NCBI RefSeq assembly: GCF_003574625.1
Contig: NZ_QNUJ01000002.1
Coordinates: 124,001-188,000 of the forward strand
Source: Shinella zoogloeoides
GTDB lineage: Bacteria > Pseudomonadota > Alphaproteobacteria > Rhizobiales > Rhizobiaceae
Direction of reading: 5' to 3'
DNA: 64,000 nt
Every line of letters starts with the position of its first letter. Positions within the stretch are counted from its first letter, which is position 1. Below are positions 37,705 to 44,688 of the stretch, in pieces. A model generated the notes under the pieces. The model did no database searches. It was not told where the DNA came from and saw only the letters and a program-made list of their open reading frames with translations. The position numbers and the translations under genes are program-made.

Positions 37705-37723
37705 TATATCGTATTACGATGTA
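37705..37723. promoter_or_regulatory. MarR-type palindrome, copy 1 (MarR/ClC divergent promoter)
   Basis: TATATCGT-ATT-ACGATGTA, with a perfect 13-base palindrome ATCGTATTACGAT at its core (37708-37720). It lies between the MarR gene and the ClC gene. Copy 2 is at 39938-39956. Confidence 0.7.
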
Positions 37724-37761
37724 TCTGCGGCCGCCTTCACCATTTCAGCGACGGGAAAGCC

Positions 37762-39579
37762 ATGCCCCAAACGAAGCCCCACCACCGCCCGCACGACTTC
37801 ACGGGCGGCCTAGCCCGGCGCGAGGCCGGCGATTTCACGACGGACCGGCGCGTGCTCGCCCTGATAGGCATGGCGCTCATCGTCGGCAGCGGCGGCGCGC
37901 TCGCCGCCAAGCTCCTGGTGAGCCTGATCGCGCTCGTCACCAATCTCGCCTGGTTCGGGCAGTTCAGCCTTGCAGCAACCTCTCCAGCACAGGCCCCGCG
38001 CTCGCTCTGGATGGTCCTGACGCCCGCCATCGGCGGCCTGATCATCGGCCTGATGGCGCGCTTCGGCTCGGAGAAGATCCGCGGCCACGGCATTCCCGAA
38101 GCCATCGAGGCGATCCTCATCGGCGGTAGCCGCATGTCGCCGAAGGTGGCCATCCTGAAGCCGCTCTCCTCGGCGATCTCCATCGGCACGGGCGGCCCGT
38201 TCGGCGCCGAGGGGCCGATCATCATGACGGGCGGGGCGATCGGATCGCTCTTCGCCCAGTGCTTCCACATGAGCGCGGCCGAGCGCAAGACGCTGCTGGT
38301 GGCGGGCGCCGCCGCCGGCATGACCGCCATCTTCGGCTCGCCGATCGCCGCCGTGACGCTCGCCGTCGAGCTTCTGCTTTTCGAATGGAAGCCGCGCAGC
38401 TTCATTCCCGTCGCGATCGCCGCCTGCGTCTCGGCCTGCTGGCGCCCGTTCCTCTTCGAGGCCGGCGCCCTCTTTCCCCGGCAGTTCCACATGGACCTTC
38501 CGTGGTGGGGCATCGGCCTTTGCGCCGTCGCCGGCCTCATCGCCGGCCTGCAGTCCGGCCTCCTGACGATGCTGCTCTACCGGATCGAGGACGCCTTCGA
38601 GGCACTGCCGGTCCACTGGATGTGGTGCCCGGCGATCGGCGGCCTTGCCGTCGGCCTCGGCGGCCTGATCGAGCCGCGAGCGCTCGGCGTCGGCTACGAC
38701 ATCATCGACGGCCTCCTCAACAGTCGCATGCTGCCGCAGGCCGTGCTGACGATCCTGCTGGTCAAGGCCGCGGTCTGGCTGGTCTCGCTGTCGTCGGGCA
38801 CGTCGGGCGGGGTGCTCGCGCCGCTTCTCATTCTCGGCGGGGCGCTCGGCTGGCTGGTCGGGCTGGTGTTTCCCGGCGATCCCGGCTTCTGGGCGCTGCT
38901 CGGCATGGCGGCGATGATGGGCGGCACGATGCGCGCGCCGCTGACCGGCACCTTCTTCGCGGTCGAACTCACCGGCGACGTCTCCAGCCTGCTGCCGCTG
39001 CTCGCCGCGACGATCTCCGCCTATGCCGTCACCGTGCTTCTCCTGCGCCGCTCCATCCTGACGGAGAAGATCGCCCGGCGGGGCCAGCACATCACCCGCG
39101 AATACGGCATCGATCCCTTCGAATATGCCCGCGCCCGCGACATCATGATCGAGGCGGTCGATACGCTTCCCGCGCAGATGCGCGTGGGCGAGGCCTCCGC
39201 TTTCTTCGCCACCACGGAGAAGACGCACCGGATCTATCCGGTGATCGACGCGGACGGGCTGCTGAAAGGCGTCGTCTCGCGCGGCGATGCGCTGCGCTGG
39301 CAGCAGAACCCGGCACTCGCCGACCAGAGCCTCGACGAGCGGGTTTCCGATACGTCGGTGCCCGTCGCCCATCCGGAGGATACGATCGGCTATGTCGCCG
39401 ACCTGATGCTTGCGACCGATGTCGGCCGCATTCCGGTGGTCGATCCGCAGAGCGGCCGGCTCGTGGGGCTGGTGGCGCGCAAGGATCTGCTGCGGCTGCG
39501 CCATGCCGCCAACACGCTGGAGAACGAGCGCAAGCCCTATCTCGGGCCGAGAAAGACGGCGCCCGGAAAGGCCGGCTAG
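37762..39579 (+). CDS. ClC-family chloride channel/antiporter with CBS domains
   Basis: 605 residues; the ATG at 37762 follows GGGAA. ClC signatures are present: GTGGPFGAEGPIIM, GSPIAAVTLAVELLLFEW, SSGTSGGVLAPLLILGGALG, and MGGTMRAPLTGTFFAVELTGD. The C-terminal 130 residues hold two CBS domains (ARDIMIEAVDTLPAQMRVGEA; DTIGYVADLMLATDVGRIPVVDPQSG) that usually bind adenine nucleotides. It moves chloride or another halide across the membrane. It is divergent from the MarR gene, and the operator-like palindrome lies between them. Confidence 0.9.
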   Translation: MPQTKPHHRPHDFTGGLARREAGDFTTDRRVLALIGMALIVGSGGALAAKLLVSLIALVTNLAWFGQFSLAATSPAQAPRSLWMVLTPAIGGLIIGLMARFGSEKIRGHGIPEAIEAILIGGSRMSPKVAILKPLSSAISIGTGGPFGAEGPIIMTGGAIGSLFAQCFHMSAAERKTLLVAGAAAGMTAIFGSPIAAVTLAVELLLFEWKPRSFIPVAIAACVSACWRPFLFEAGALFPRQFHMDLPWWGIGLCAVAGLIAGLQSGLLTMLLYRIEDAFEALPVHWMWCPAIGGLAVGLGGLIEPRALGVGYDIIDGLLNSRMLPQAVLTILLVKAAVWLVSLSSGTSGGVLAPLLILGGALGWLVGLVFPGDPGFWALLGMAAMMGGTMRAPLTGTFFAVELTGDVSSLLPLLAATISAYAVTVLLLRRSILTEKIARRGQHITREYGIDPFEYARARDIMIEAVDTLPAQMRVGEASAFFATTEKTHRIYPVIDADGLLKGVVSRGDALRWQQNPALADQSLDERVSDTSVPVAHPEDTIGYVADLMLATDVGRIPVVDPQSGRLVGLVARKDLLRLRHAANTLENERKPYLGPRKTAPGKAG

Positions 39580-39616
39580 CGAAAAGGCCACCTCGGCACC
39601 GGGCTGCCCCTCAAGA

Positions 39617-39907
39617 TCATTTCTTCAGGACGGGCCCGGTGTCGAAGCTGGCGTCGACCTGCGCCATCCAGAGGCGGATCTGGTCGAAGAGAAGCGCGAA
39701 GTCGTAGCGCCATTCCAGGAGGAGGACCTGCCAGGCGCTGCCGTCCAGCGTGGCGAGACGCTGGTCGAGCCGCTGCCTGAGAGCGGCGAGCTGCCCGGAT
39801 TGCAAGGCCTCCGCCTCGGCGCCATGCGCCGGATGGTGCGCCGCCTTCTGAAGCTGCCGATCCAGTTCGAGAAGCTCGCTCTTCAATGCTGCCAGATCCG
39901 TCGCCAT
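39617..39907 (-). CDS. small helical protein of unknown function under a MarR-type operator
   Basis: 96 residues; the ATG at 39907 follows GGAGG. It reads as helical and charged (MATDLAALKSELLELDRQLQ; LRQRLDQRLATLDGSAWQVLLLEWRYDFALLFDQIRLWM), with no membrane segment and no motif I can name; a coiled-coil or helical-bundle dimer is likely. It is convergent with the ClC gene. The palindrome at 39938-39956, like the one upstream of ClC, lies 31 bases before its start, which suggests a shared regulator. Confidence 0.62.
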   Translation of the reverse strand: MATDLAALKSELLELDRQLQKAAHHPAHGAEAEALQSGQLAALRQRLDQRLATLDGSAWQVLLLEWRYDFALLFDQIRLWMAQVDASFDTGPVLKK

Positions 39908-39937
39908 CGGATGGTCCTCCGTTCGATGCAAAATAAT

Positions 39938-39956
39938 TATATCGTGATACGATATA
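39938..39956. promoter_or_regulatory. MarR-type palindrome, copy 2
   Basis: TATATCGT-GAT-ACGATATA, a perfect inverted repeat with eight-base arms. It matches copy 1 (37705-37723) at all but one arm position outside the spacer. It lies upstream of the small helical protein gene (minus) and about 165 bases before the ECF sigma factor (plus). Confidence 0.75.
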
Positions 39957-40067
39957 TTTTCAAGGCCCGTGCCGGAGGAAGGGCCGTCGACATCCTTCCG
40001 GCAGCGGCGCAAAATGCGGGTGGTTACCGGCGGGCAAAGGGCCTTTCCGCAGAAAATCGCATCCCGC

Positions 40068-40098
40068 GGGAACCTCGCCGGAAGTCTGGCATCCAATG
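40068..40098 (+). promoter_or_regulatory. two-block promoter upstream of the ECF sigma factor
   Basis: GGGAACCTC (40068-40076) and GGCATCCAATG (40088-40098), 11 bases apart, ahead of the sigma factor start at 40121. The same two blocks with the same spacing recur at 40812-40842 before the DUF4142 gene. GGAAC is a usual -35 element of ECF sigma factors. Confidence 0.75.
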
Positions 40099-40120
40099 TC
40101 CGTTTCGAAGGAGCGTGCCG

Positions 40121-40810
40121 ATGCCAGCCATGCCGACCATTCCCATAGCCGTCCCCGTGGAAGGGGAAGCCGATCTCGTCCGGCGTGCTACGGCGGGCGA
40201 GGCGCAGGCTGTCCGTGCCATCATCAGGACTCATAACCAGCGGCTCTACCGGCTCGTGCGCGCCGTGCTGCGGAACAATGCCGATGCGGAGGACGTGCTG
40301 CAGGAGGCCTATCTTCGCGCCTTCGCCAATCTCGGCCGCTTCCAGTGCGAGGCCTCGCTATCGACCTGGCTGTCGCGCATCGCGCTCAATGCTGCGCTGA
40401 TGCGGCTTCGCGCGCAGAAGCGGATGAAGCGGATCGCGCCTGCGCCGGAACTGGCGAAAGCCGAGATCATCCCCTTCCCGCTTGCCTCTTCCATTGCCGA
40501 TCCGGAGCGCGTCATGGCGCAGCGACAGCTTCTTCACCTCGTCGAGGAGGCAACCGACGCGCTTCCCGAAACCTTCCGCCTCGTCTTCGTCGCCCGCGTC
40601 ATCGAGGGCCTCAGCGTGGAGGAAACGGCAGCGCTGCTGGAGCTTGCCCCGGCAACGGTCAAGACCCGCCTGCACCGCGCTCGCAAGCTCATCCGCACCC
40701 AACTCGAGGAGCGGATCGGCCCAGTCCTCGTCGAGGCCTTTCCCTTCGCGGGGGTGCGCTGCGAGCGGCTGACGCAGGCCGTTCTCTCGAAACTCGGGCT
40801 TGCGGAATAG
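40121..40810 (+). CDS. ECF-type RNA polymerase sigma factor
   Basis: 229 residues; the ATG at 40121 follows AAGGAG. Region 2 is clear (ADLVRRATAGEAQAVRAIIRTHNQRLYRLVRAVLRNNADAEDVLQEAYLRAFANLGRF) with STWLSRIALNAALMRLRAQ, and region 4 is DALPETFRLVFVARVIEGLSVEETAALLELAPATVKTRLHRARKL. No anti-sigma gene is adjacent. Identical promoter blocks ahead of this gene and of the next suggest autoregulation and control of the DUF4142-cupredoxin pair. The trigger is unknown. Confidence 0.92.
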   Translation: MPAMPTIPIAVPVEGEADLVRRATAGEAQAVRAIIRTHNQRLYRLVRAVLRNNADAEDVLQEAYLRAFANLGRFQCEASLSTWLSRIALNAALMRLRAQKRMKRIAPAPELAKAEIIPFPLASSIADPERVMAQRQLLHLVEEATDALPETFRLVFVARVIEGLSVEETAALLELAPATVKTRLHRARKLIRTQLEERIGPVLVEAFPFAGVRCERLTQAVLSKLGLAE

Positions 40811-40811
40811 C

Positions 40812-40842
40812 GGGAACCTCTCAGCGGGGCCGGCATCCAATG
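40812..40842 (+). promoter_or_regulatory. two-block promoter before the DUF4142 gene
   Basis: GGGAACCTC (40812-40820) and GGCATCCAATG (40832-40842) with an 11-base spacer, as at 40068-40098. The spacers themselves differ, so this is conserved promoter sequence rather than a simple duplication. It begins directly after the sigma factor stop and lies about 50 bases before the DUF4142 start. Confidence 0.78.
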
Positions 40843-40893
40843 CCGCGTCAACAAAACCGGCGCCGGCCACCCGGCGGCGCCAAGGAGAGCCCG

Positions 40894-41415
40894 ATGAAAA
40901 CCCTGATTTCCACTCTCGCCGCGACCTGCATGGCCCTGACCGCCTCTTTCGCGCTGGCCGCCGACAAGCCGACCGACCCGCAGATCGCCCATATCGCCTA
41001 CAGCGCCGGCGTCATCGATGTCGAGGCCGCCAAGCTTGCCCTCCAGAAGACCAAGAACGCCGAGGTCAAGGCCTTTGCCGAATCCATGAAGAAGGACCAC
41101 GAGGCCGTCAATGAGATGGCGCTGGCGCTCGTCAAGAAGCTCAAGGTCACGCCGGAGGACAACGCGACCAGCAAGGCGCTCGTCAAGGCGGCCGACGAGA
41201 AACGCGCCGAACTCGGCAAGCTCGAAGGCAAGGCTTTCGACAAGGCCTATATCGAAAACGAGGTCGCCTACCACAAGCAGGTGAACGGCGCGCTGGAGAC
41301 CCTGCTCATCCCCTCGGCGCAGAATGCGGAACTGAAGAGCCTGCTGGAGACCGGCCTCAAGCTGTTCCAGGGCCATGAGCAGCATGCCGAACATGTCGCG
41401 GCGGACTTGAAATGA
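40894..41415 (+). CDS. exported DUF4142 protein
   Basis: 173 residues with AAGGAG before the ATG. A signal peptide (MKTLISTLAATCMALTASFALA) precedes a DUF4142 ferritin-like helical bundle: IAHIAYSAGVIDVEAAKLAL, VKAFAESMKKDHEAVNEMALAL, YHKQVNGALETLLIPSAQN, GHEQHAEHVAADL. It is periplasmic; the family's role is unclear. It is the first gene under the second ECF promoter and overlaps the cupredoxin gene by four bases (ATGA). Confidence 0.85.
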   Translation: MKTLISTLAATCMALTASFALAADKPTDPQIAHIAYSAGVIDVEAAKLALQKTKNAEVKAFAESMKKDHEAVNEMALALVKKLKVTPEDNATSKALVKAADEKRAELGKLEGKAFDKAYIENEVAYHKQVNGALETLLIPSAQNAELKSLLETGLKLFQGHEQHAEHVAADLK

Positions 41416-41744
41416 CGATCCTCCTTCTCACCCGAAGGCAGGTGCTTGCCACGGGCGCGGCGGCGCTTGCCGGCGGCACGCTCGCCCGCGCTCATGACGG
41501 CACGGTGCATGTTGCGATCAGGAACCTCGCGTTCCAGCCAGCAGAGATCGAGGTCAGGGCGGGCGAGACCATCGAATGGACGAACGACGATCCCTTCGCC
41601 CATACCGCCACCGTCAAGGGCGGCTGGGAGGTCACGATCCCGCCCGGCAAGAAAGCGACGCATGTCGTAGCCGCCGGAGACACCGTCGACTACTATTGCC
41701 GGTTCCACCCCAACATGAAGGGGCGGATCAAGGTCGTCGAGTAG
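41412..41744 (+). CDS. cupredoxin (amicyanin/plastocyanin-like), Tat-exported
   Basis: 110 residues. A twin-arginine signal (TRRQVLATGAAALAGGTLARA) leads to a blue-copper domain. Copper ligands are His in DDPFAHTATV and the C-terminal Cys, His and Met in YYCRFHPNMKGRI. The fold is a small beta-sandwich typical of amicyanins. It should carry electrons or bind copper in the periplasm. It is coupled to the DUF4142 gene and so likely part of the ECF-controlled response. Confidence 0.87.
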   Translation: MTILLLTRRQVLATGAAALAGGTLARAHDGTVHVAIRNLAFQPAEIEVRAGETIEWTNDDPFAHTATVKGGWEVTIPPGKKATHVVAAGDTVDYYCRFHPNMKGRIKVVE

Positions 41745-41747
41745 CCG

Positions 41748-41762
41748 GCCGCCATCGGCGGC
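41748..41762. terminator. stem-loop between convergent genes
   Basis: GCCGCC-ATC-GGCGGC, a six-base stem with a three-base loop, three bases beyond the cupredoxin stop and just beyond the convergent methyltransferase stop (41765). It lacks a T-tract. Confidence 0.45.
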
Positions 41763-41764
41763 GG

Positions 41765-42664
41765 TCAGCCGAGCCGCCGGCGCAGGTTATGGATATGCGA
41801 CGCGCCGACCCCGCAGCAGCCGCCGATCATCGTCGCGCCGCTTTCCGCCCAGTCGCAGGCGAAGGCGGTGTAGCGGTCTGCCGAAAGGTCGTCGCGAATG
41901 GCATGCAGCGCCTCGTTCGCCGCGCCCTCGTCCTCCGTGGTGAAGGCATTGGCATAGACGCCGATCTCGACCGGGCGGCCGCTTTCCGCGAGGATGGCGG
42001 CCGCGACATCGACCGCCTGCCGCATCACCTCGGGCCGGCTGCAATTGAACAGCATCGCCGAAGCCGTAGAGGCCGCGATCCAGCGAGCCGCGTCCGCCAC
42101 GCTCTCGCCGGAGCGCAGCGCGGGCGGTTGCGTTTCGGCGCCCGGCTCGTCCTGCAGCGTGAAGGAGATCCAGAAAGGTTTTCCGGTGGCCGCCACCGCC
42201 CGCTCCACGGCTTGCGCCTCCGCGATCAGGCTCAGCGTCTCGCCGAGAAAGACATCGACGTAGGGATCGAGCTCCGCGACCAGGAGGCCGATATAATCCT
42301 GCACGCGCTCCGGCTGGAAAAGCTGCGGCTCGTAGGACCCGAAGATCGGCGGCAGCGAACCTGCGACCTTGACCTTTCGCTCCCCGGCCGCGTCCGCCGC
42401 TTCCCGCGCCAGCCGGCCGGCCAGCGCGATAAGCCGGCGCCCTTCCGCGCGAAACCGCGCCTCGCCGATATGGAAGGGCACCAGCGCATAGCTGTTCGTC
42501 GTGACGACATCCGCCCCGGCGGCAATGAATTCCGCATGCACCTGCCGGACGATATCCGGGCTTTCCATCAGCGCCACCGCCGACCATTCGGGCTGCCGCA
42601 GCTCGGCCCCGAGGCGGACCAGCTCACGACTCATGCCGCCGTCCAGAATTGTGATGCCCGTCAT
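41765..42664 (-). CDS. homocysteine S-methyltransferase family protein
   Basis: 299 residues; the ATG follows GGAGG. It shows the zinc cysteines of the family (FNCSRPEV and GGCCGVGASHIHNLRR) and ILDGGMSRELVRLGAELRQPEWSAVAL at the N-terminus. Members such as MmuM move a methyl group from S-methylmethionine to homocysteine, but relatives act on other thiols. It is the last gene of a minus-strand group with a racemase, a DUF6282 protein and an MFS transporter, so its substrate may be a sulphur or methylated compound. Confidence 0.83.
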   Translation of the reverse strand: MTGITILDGGMSRELVRLGAELRQPEWSAVALMESPDIVRQVHAEFIAAGADVVTTNSYALVPFHIGEARFRAEGRRLIALAGRLAREAADAAGERKVKVAGSLPPIFGSYEPQLFQPERVQDYIGLLVAELDPYVDVFLGETLSLIAEAQAVERAVAATGKPFWISFTLQDEPGAETQPPALRSGESVADAARWIAASTASAMLFNCSRPEVMRQAVDVAAAILAESGRPVEIGVYANAFTTEDEGAANEALHAIRDDLSADRYTAFACDWAESGATMIGGCCGVGASHIHNLRRRLG

Positions 42665-42820
42665 GAAATCCGCCTCCCATTGTCCGCCGGAGCGGCGAAC
42701 ATCCGTTTATACCTCTCCTGCCAGAAGTTGCCGGCACGGTCCACAGCGCTCGCCCGAAACACGGGTGCTGGTCGACCACGGGTAGGGAAAGGTCGGGCGG
42801 GCGGCCATAAGCCTCACGGC

Positions 42821-43489
42821 TCAGGCCGTCGCGTCCGCCATGGCGGTCCTTGCAAGCGCCAGGCGAATGGCCGCCGGGACGGGCTCGATGATGGGGACCT
42901 CGAAACGGGCGCCCAGCGCGACGGCGTGAACGGCGAGCGGCCCGCCGCCGATGATGACCGCCTCCGCACGATCCTCGGAGATCGCAAGGGCGCAGGCCTC
43001 CATGAGGCTTTCCTCCAGCCGCACCGGGTCGCTCATCACGCTGGCGACGTCGCCCTCCGTGAGGCGGACGCCGGTGAAGGATGCGGAAAAGCCATAAGCT
43101 TCCACCCGCTTTTCGATCGCTTCGACGAGGTCGGGCGTCGTGGTGACGATGGAGAAGCGCCGTCCGCCACTGGCCGCCTCGATGATGCCGGCCTCGGCGA
43201 TGCCGGTGACCGGCACCGGCGAGAACCGCCGCAGCGCATCGATGCCCGGGTCGCCGAAAGCCGCGACGACGATGCCGGAATAGCGGGCAAGATCGAGCGT
43301 CCTCGCCAGTTCCATGACGGCGGAGGCTCCGACCGACAGCAGCGCGTCGTCATAGATGAGCGGCGCGCCGCGCCGGACCGTCGCGCCCTCCACCGCCTGG
43401 CCGGCAGGCGCGGTGTTGCGCGCGATCGCCACCATTTCCTCGGTCGTGGCGGCATTGGTGTTGGGATTGATGAGAAGCAGGGGCTTCAT
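42821..43489 (-). CDS. aspartate/glutamate/hydantoin racemase family protein
   Basis: 222 residues; AGGAAT precedes the ATG. Typical N-terminus LLLINPNTNAATTEEMVAIA with two-domain racemase pattern, VVAAFGDPGIDALRRFSPVPVTGIAEA. The usual second catalytic Cys is not evident: the segment IIGGGPLAVHAV has no Cys where others have GCxG, and the first appears as AAFGDPG. The family includes hydantoin racemases and allantoin-related enzymes. With these changes, activity is uncertain. It lies between the DUF6282 gene and the methyltransferase gene. Confidence 0.78.
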   Translation of the reverse strand: MKPLLLINPNTNAATTEEMVAIARNTAPAGQAVEGATVRRGAPLIYDDALLSVGASAVMELARTLDLARYSGIVVAAFGDPGIDALRRFSPVPVTGIAEAGIIEAASGGRRFSIVTTTPDLVEAIEKRVEAYGFSASFTGVRLTEGDVASVMSDPVRLEESLMEACALAISEDRAEAVIIGGGPLAVHAVALGARFEVPIIEPVPAAIRLALARTAMADATA

Positions 43490-43576
43490 GGCCTATTCCT
43501 TGTGTGCGAAGGCAGCCGGGCATGCCCGTCTACCTTCGCCGATGGGTTCGCCGGGCGTTTCCGCCCGGCACTCTTC

Positions 43577-44617
43577 CTAGAGGTCCAGCAGGTTTTCGGG
43601 ATTGGTCTTGACCATGGTGTGGATTTCTTCCGGTGTGAACTCCAGATCGAGAAGCGAGCTGATCAGGACACGCATGCCCTCGACGGGCGTCGGGCCGGAG
43701 CGGATGCCGTAGTCGGTGCCGACCACGAAATGCTCGATGCCGATTTCCCGGATCTGCCGCGCCCAGGGCACGATGCCGCTGAAGGCATCCGGCGAGCTGG
43801 CGATGCCGGCGATCTGGTCCGCCCATTCGCGCTCGACATAGTAGTTCGTGCGCGGCAGGCCGCGATGGAACATCCAGTCCGACACGCAGCCCTCGAGCAG
43901 CACGCCCTTCTTCGCGAGGTCCTTCTGCTGCTGCGTCGACAGGCGGACGCGGCAGGGATGGGCGACGACGATCTTCCTGATACCGAACTCGATGGCAAGG
44001 TCCACGAGCCGGATCGCCTCTTCGGCGGAGATGTGCCCGGTATTGAGATGGACATGGGGATGATCGGCGATGAGCTGGAGGATCTCGGCAAGCTCGTCCG
44101 AAATCGGCCCTTCCAGCGGGATGCGGACCGCGCGGGACAATTCGTCTTTCGCGAATTTCGGATACTGGTCCTTGAAGTAGACCGGCTTGCCGTCGACGAA
44201 GGAGCCTTCGTGGCTCGCCATGTAATGGGTGCAATGAGCGCCGAAATGCACGAAGCGGGCGCCGGCGCCGTAATAGAGCGCCGTCTTGACGGCGCGCGGA
44301 TTGAGGCCGCCGAAGTTGGAGGTGAGGATGATGCCGCCGAAGATATCGATGCCCGGCACCTGCCAGTTGACCAGCTGGGACGTGCCGTTGCTGACGCCGA
44401 GCGTGTGGTCATAGAAGACAAGCGCCTTCATGCCTGCCGCCTTCGCCTGCTCGGCGATCTCGAAGGGCGTCAGCCGGCCGGGGCAGGATTTCAGCCAGGG
44501 GCCGCTATGGACATGGATGTCGGTGGTGCCGATCATCAGCTCGTCCGGCAGGCTCATGGAGCGATTGTAGAAGGTTTCGCGCGGCAGCGGCTTTGCGGTT
44601 TCGGGGGCGTCGGTCAC
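43577..44617 (-). CDS. DUF6282 family TIM-barrel amidohydrolase-like protein
   Basis: 346 residues; a GTG at 44617 follows AAGGAG. It has the metal-binding signatures of amidohydrolases: GTTDIHVHSGPWL near the N-terminus, FYDHTLG, HLNTGHISAEEA, KIVVAHPCR and HFVVGTDYGIRSGPTP. The family is a putative metal hydrolase of unknown substrate. Its neighbours are an MFS importer, a racemase and a methyltransferase-like gene, so it probably opens a cyclic or amide compound brought in by the MFS protein. Confidence 0.78.
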   Translation of the reverse strand: MTDAPETAKPLPRETFYNRSMSLPDELMIGTTDIHVHSGPWLKSCPGRLTPFEIAEQAKAAGMKALVFYDHTLGVSNGTSQLVNWQVPGIDIFGGIILTSNFGGLNPRAVKTALYYGAGARFVHFGAHCTHYMASHEGSFVDGKPVYFKDQYPKFAKDELSRAVRIPLEGPISDELAEILQLIADHPHVHLNTGHISAEEAIRLVDLAIEFGIRKIVVAHPCRVRLSTQQQKDLAKKGVLLEGCVSDWMFHRGLPRTNYYVEREWADQIAGIASSPDAFSGIVPWARQIREIGIEHFVVGTDYGIRSGPTPVEGMRVLISSLLDLEFTPEEIHTMVKTNPENLLDL

Positions 44618-44688
44618 GTCGGTTCTCCTTGTATGCTGTTATAGTGGCCGCCGCCCGCAGGCTTTCGGCATGCGGGCGGCGCGCCGGA

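Noticed and set aside
41576-44644. A 1022-codon plus-strand frame
   Set aside because: It spans cupredoxin and antisense of three minus-strand enzyme genes; an artefact of high GC content.
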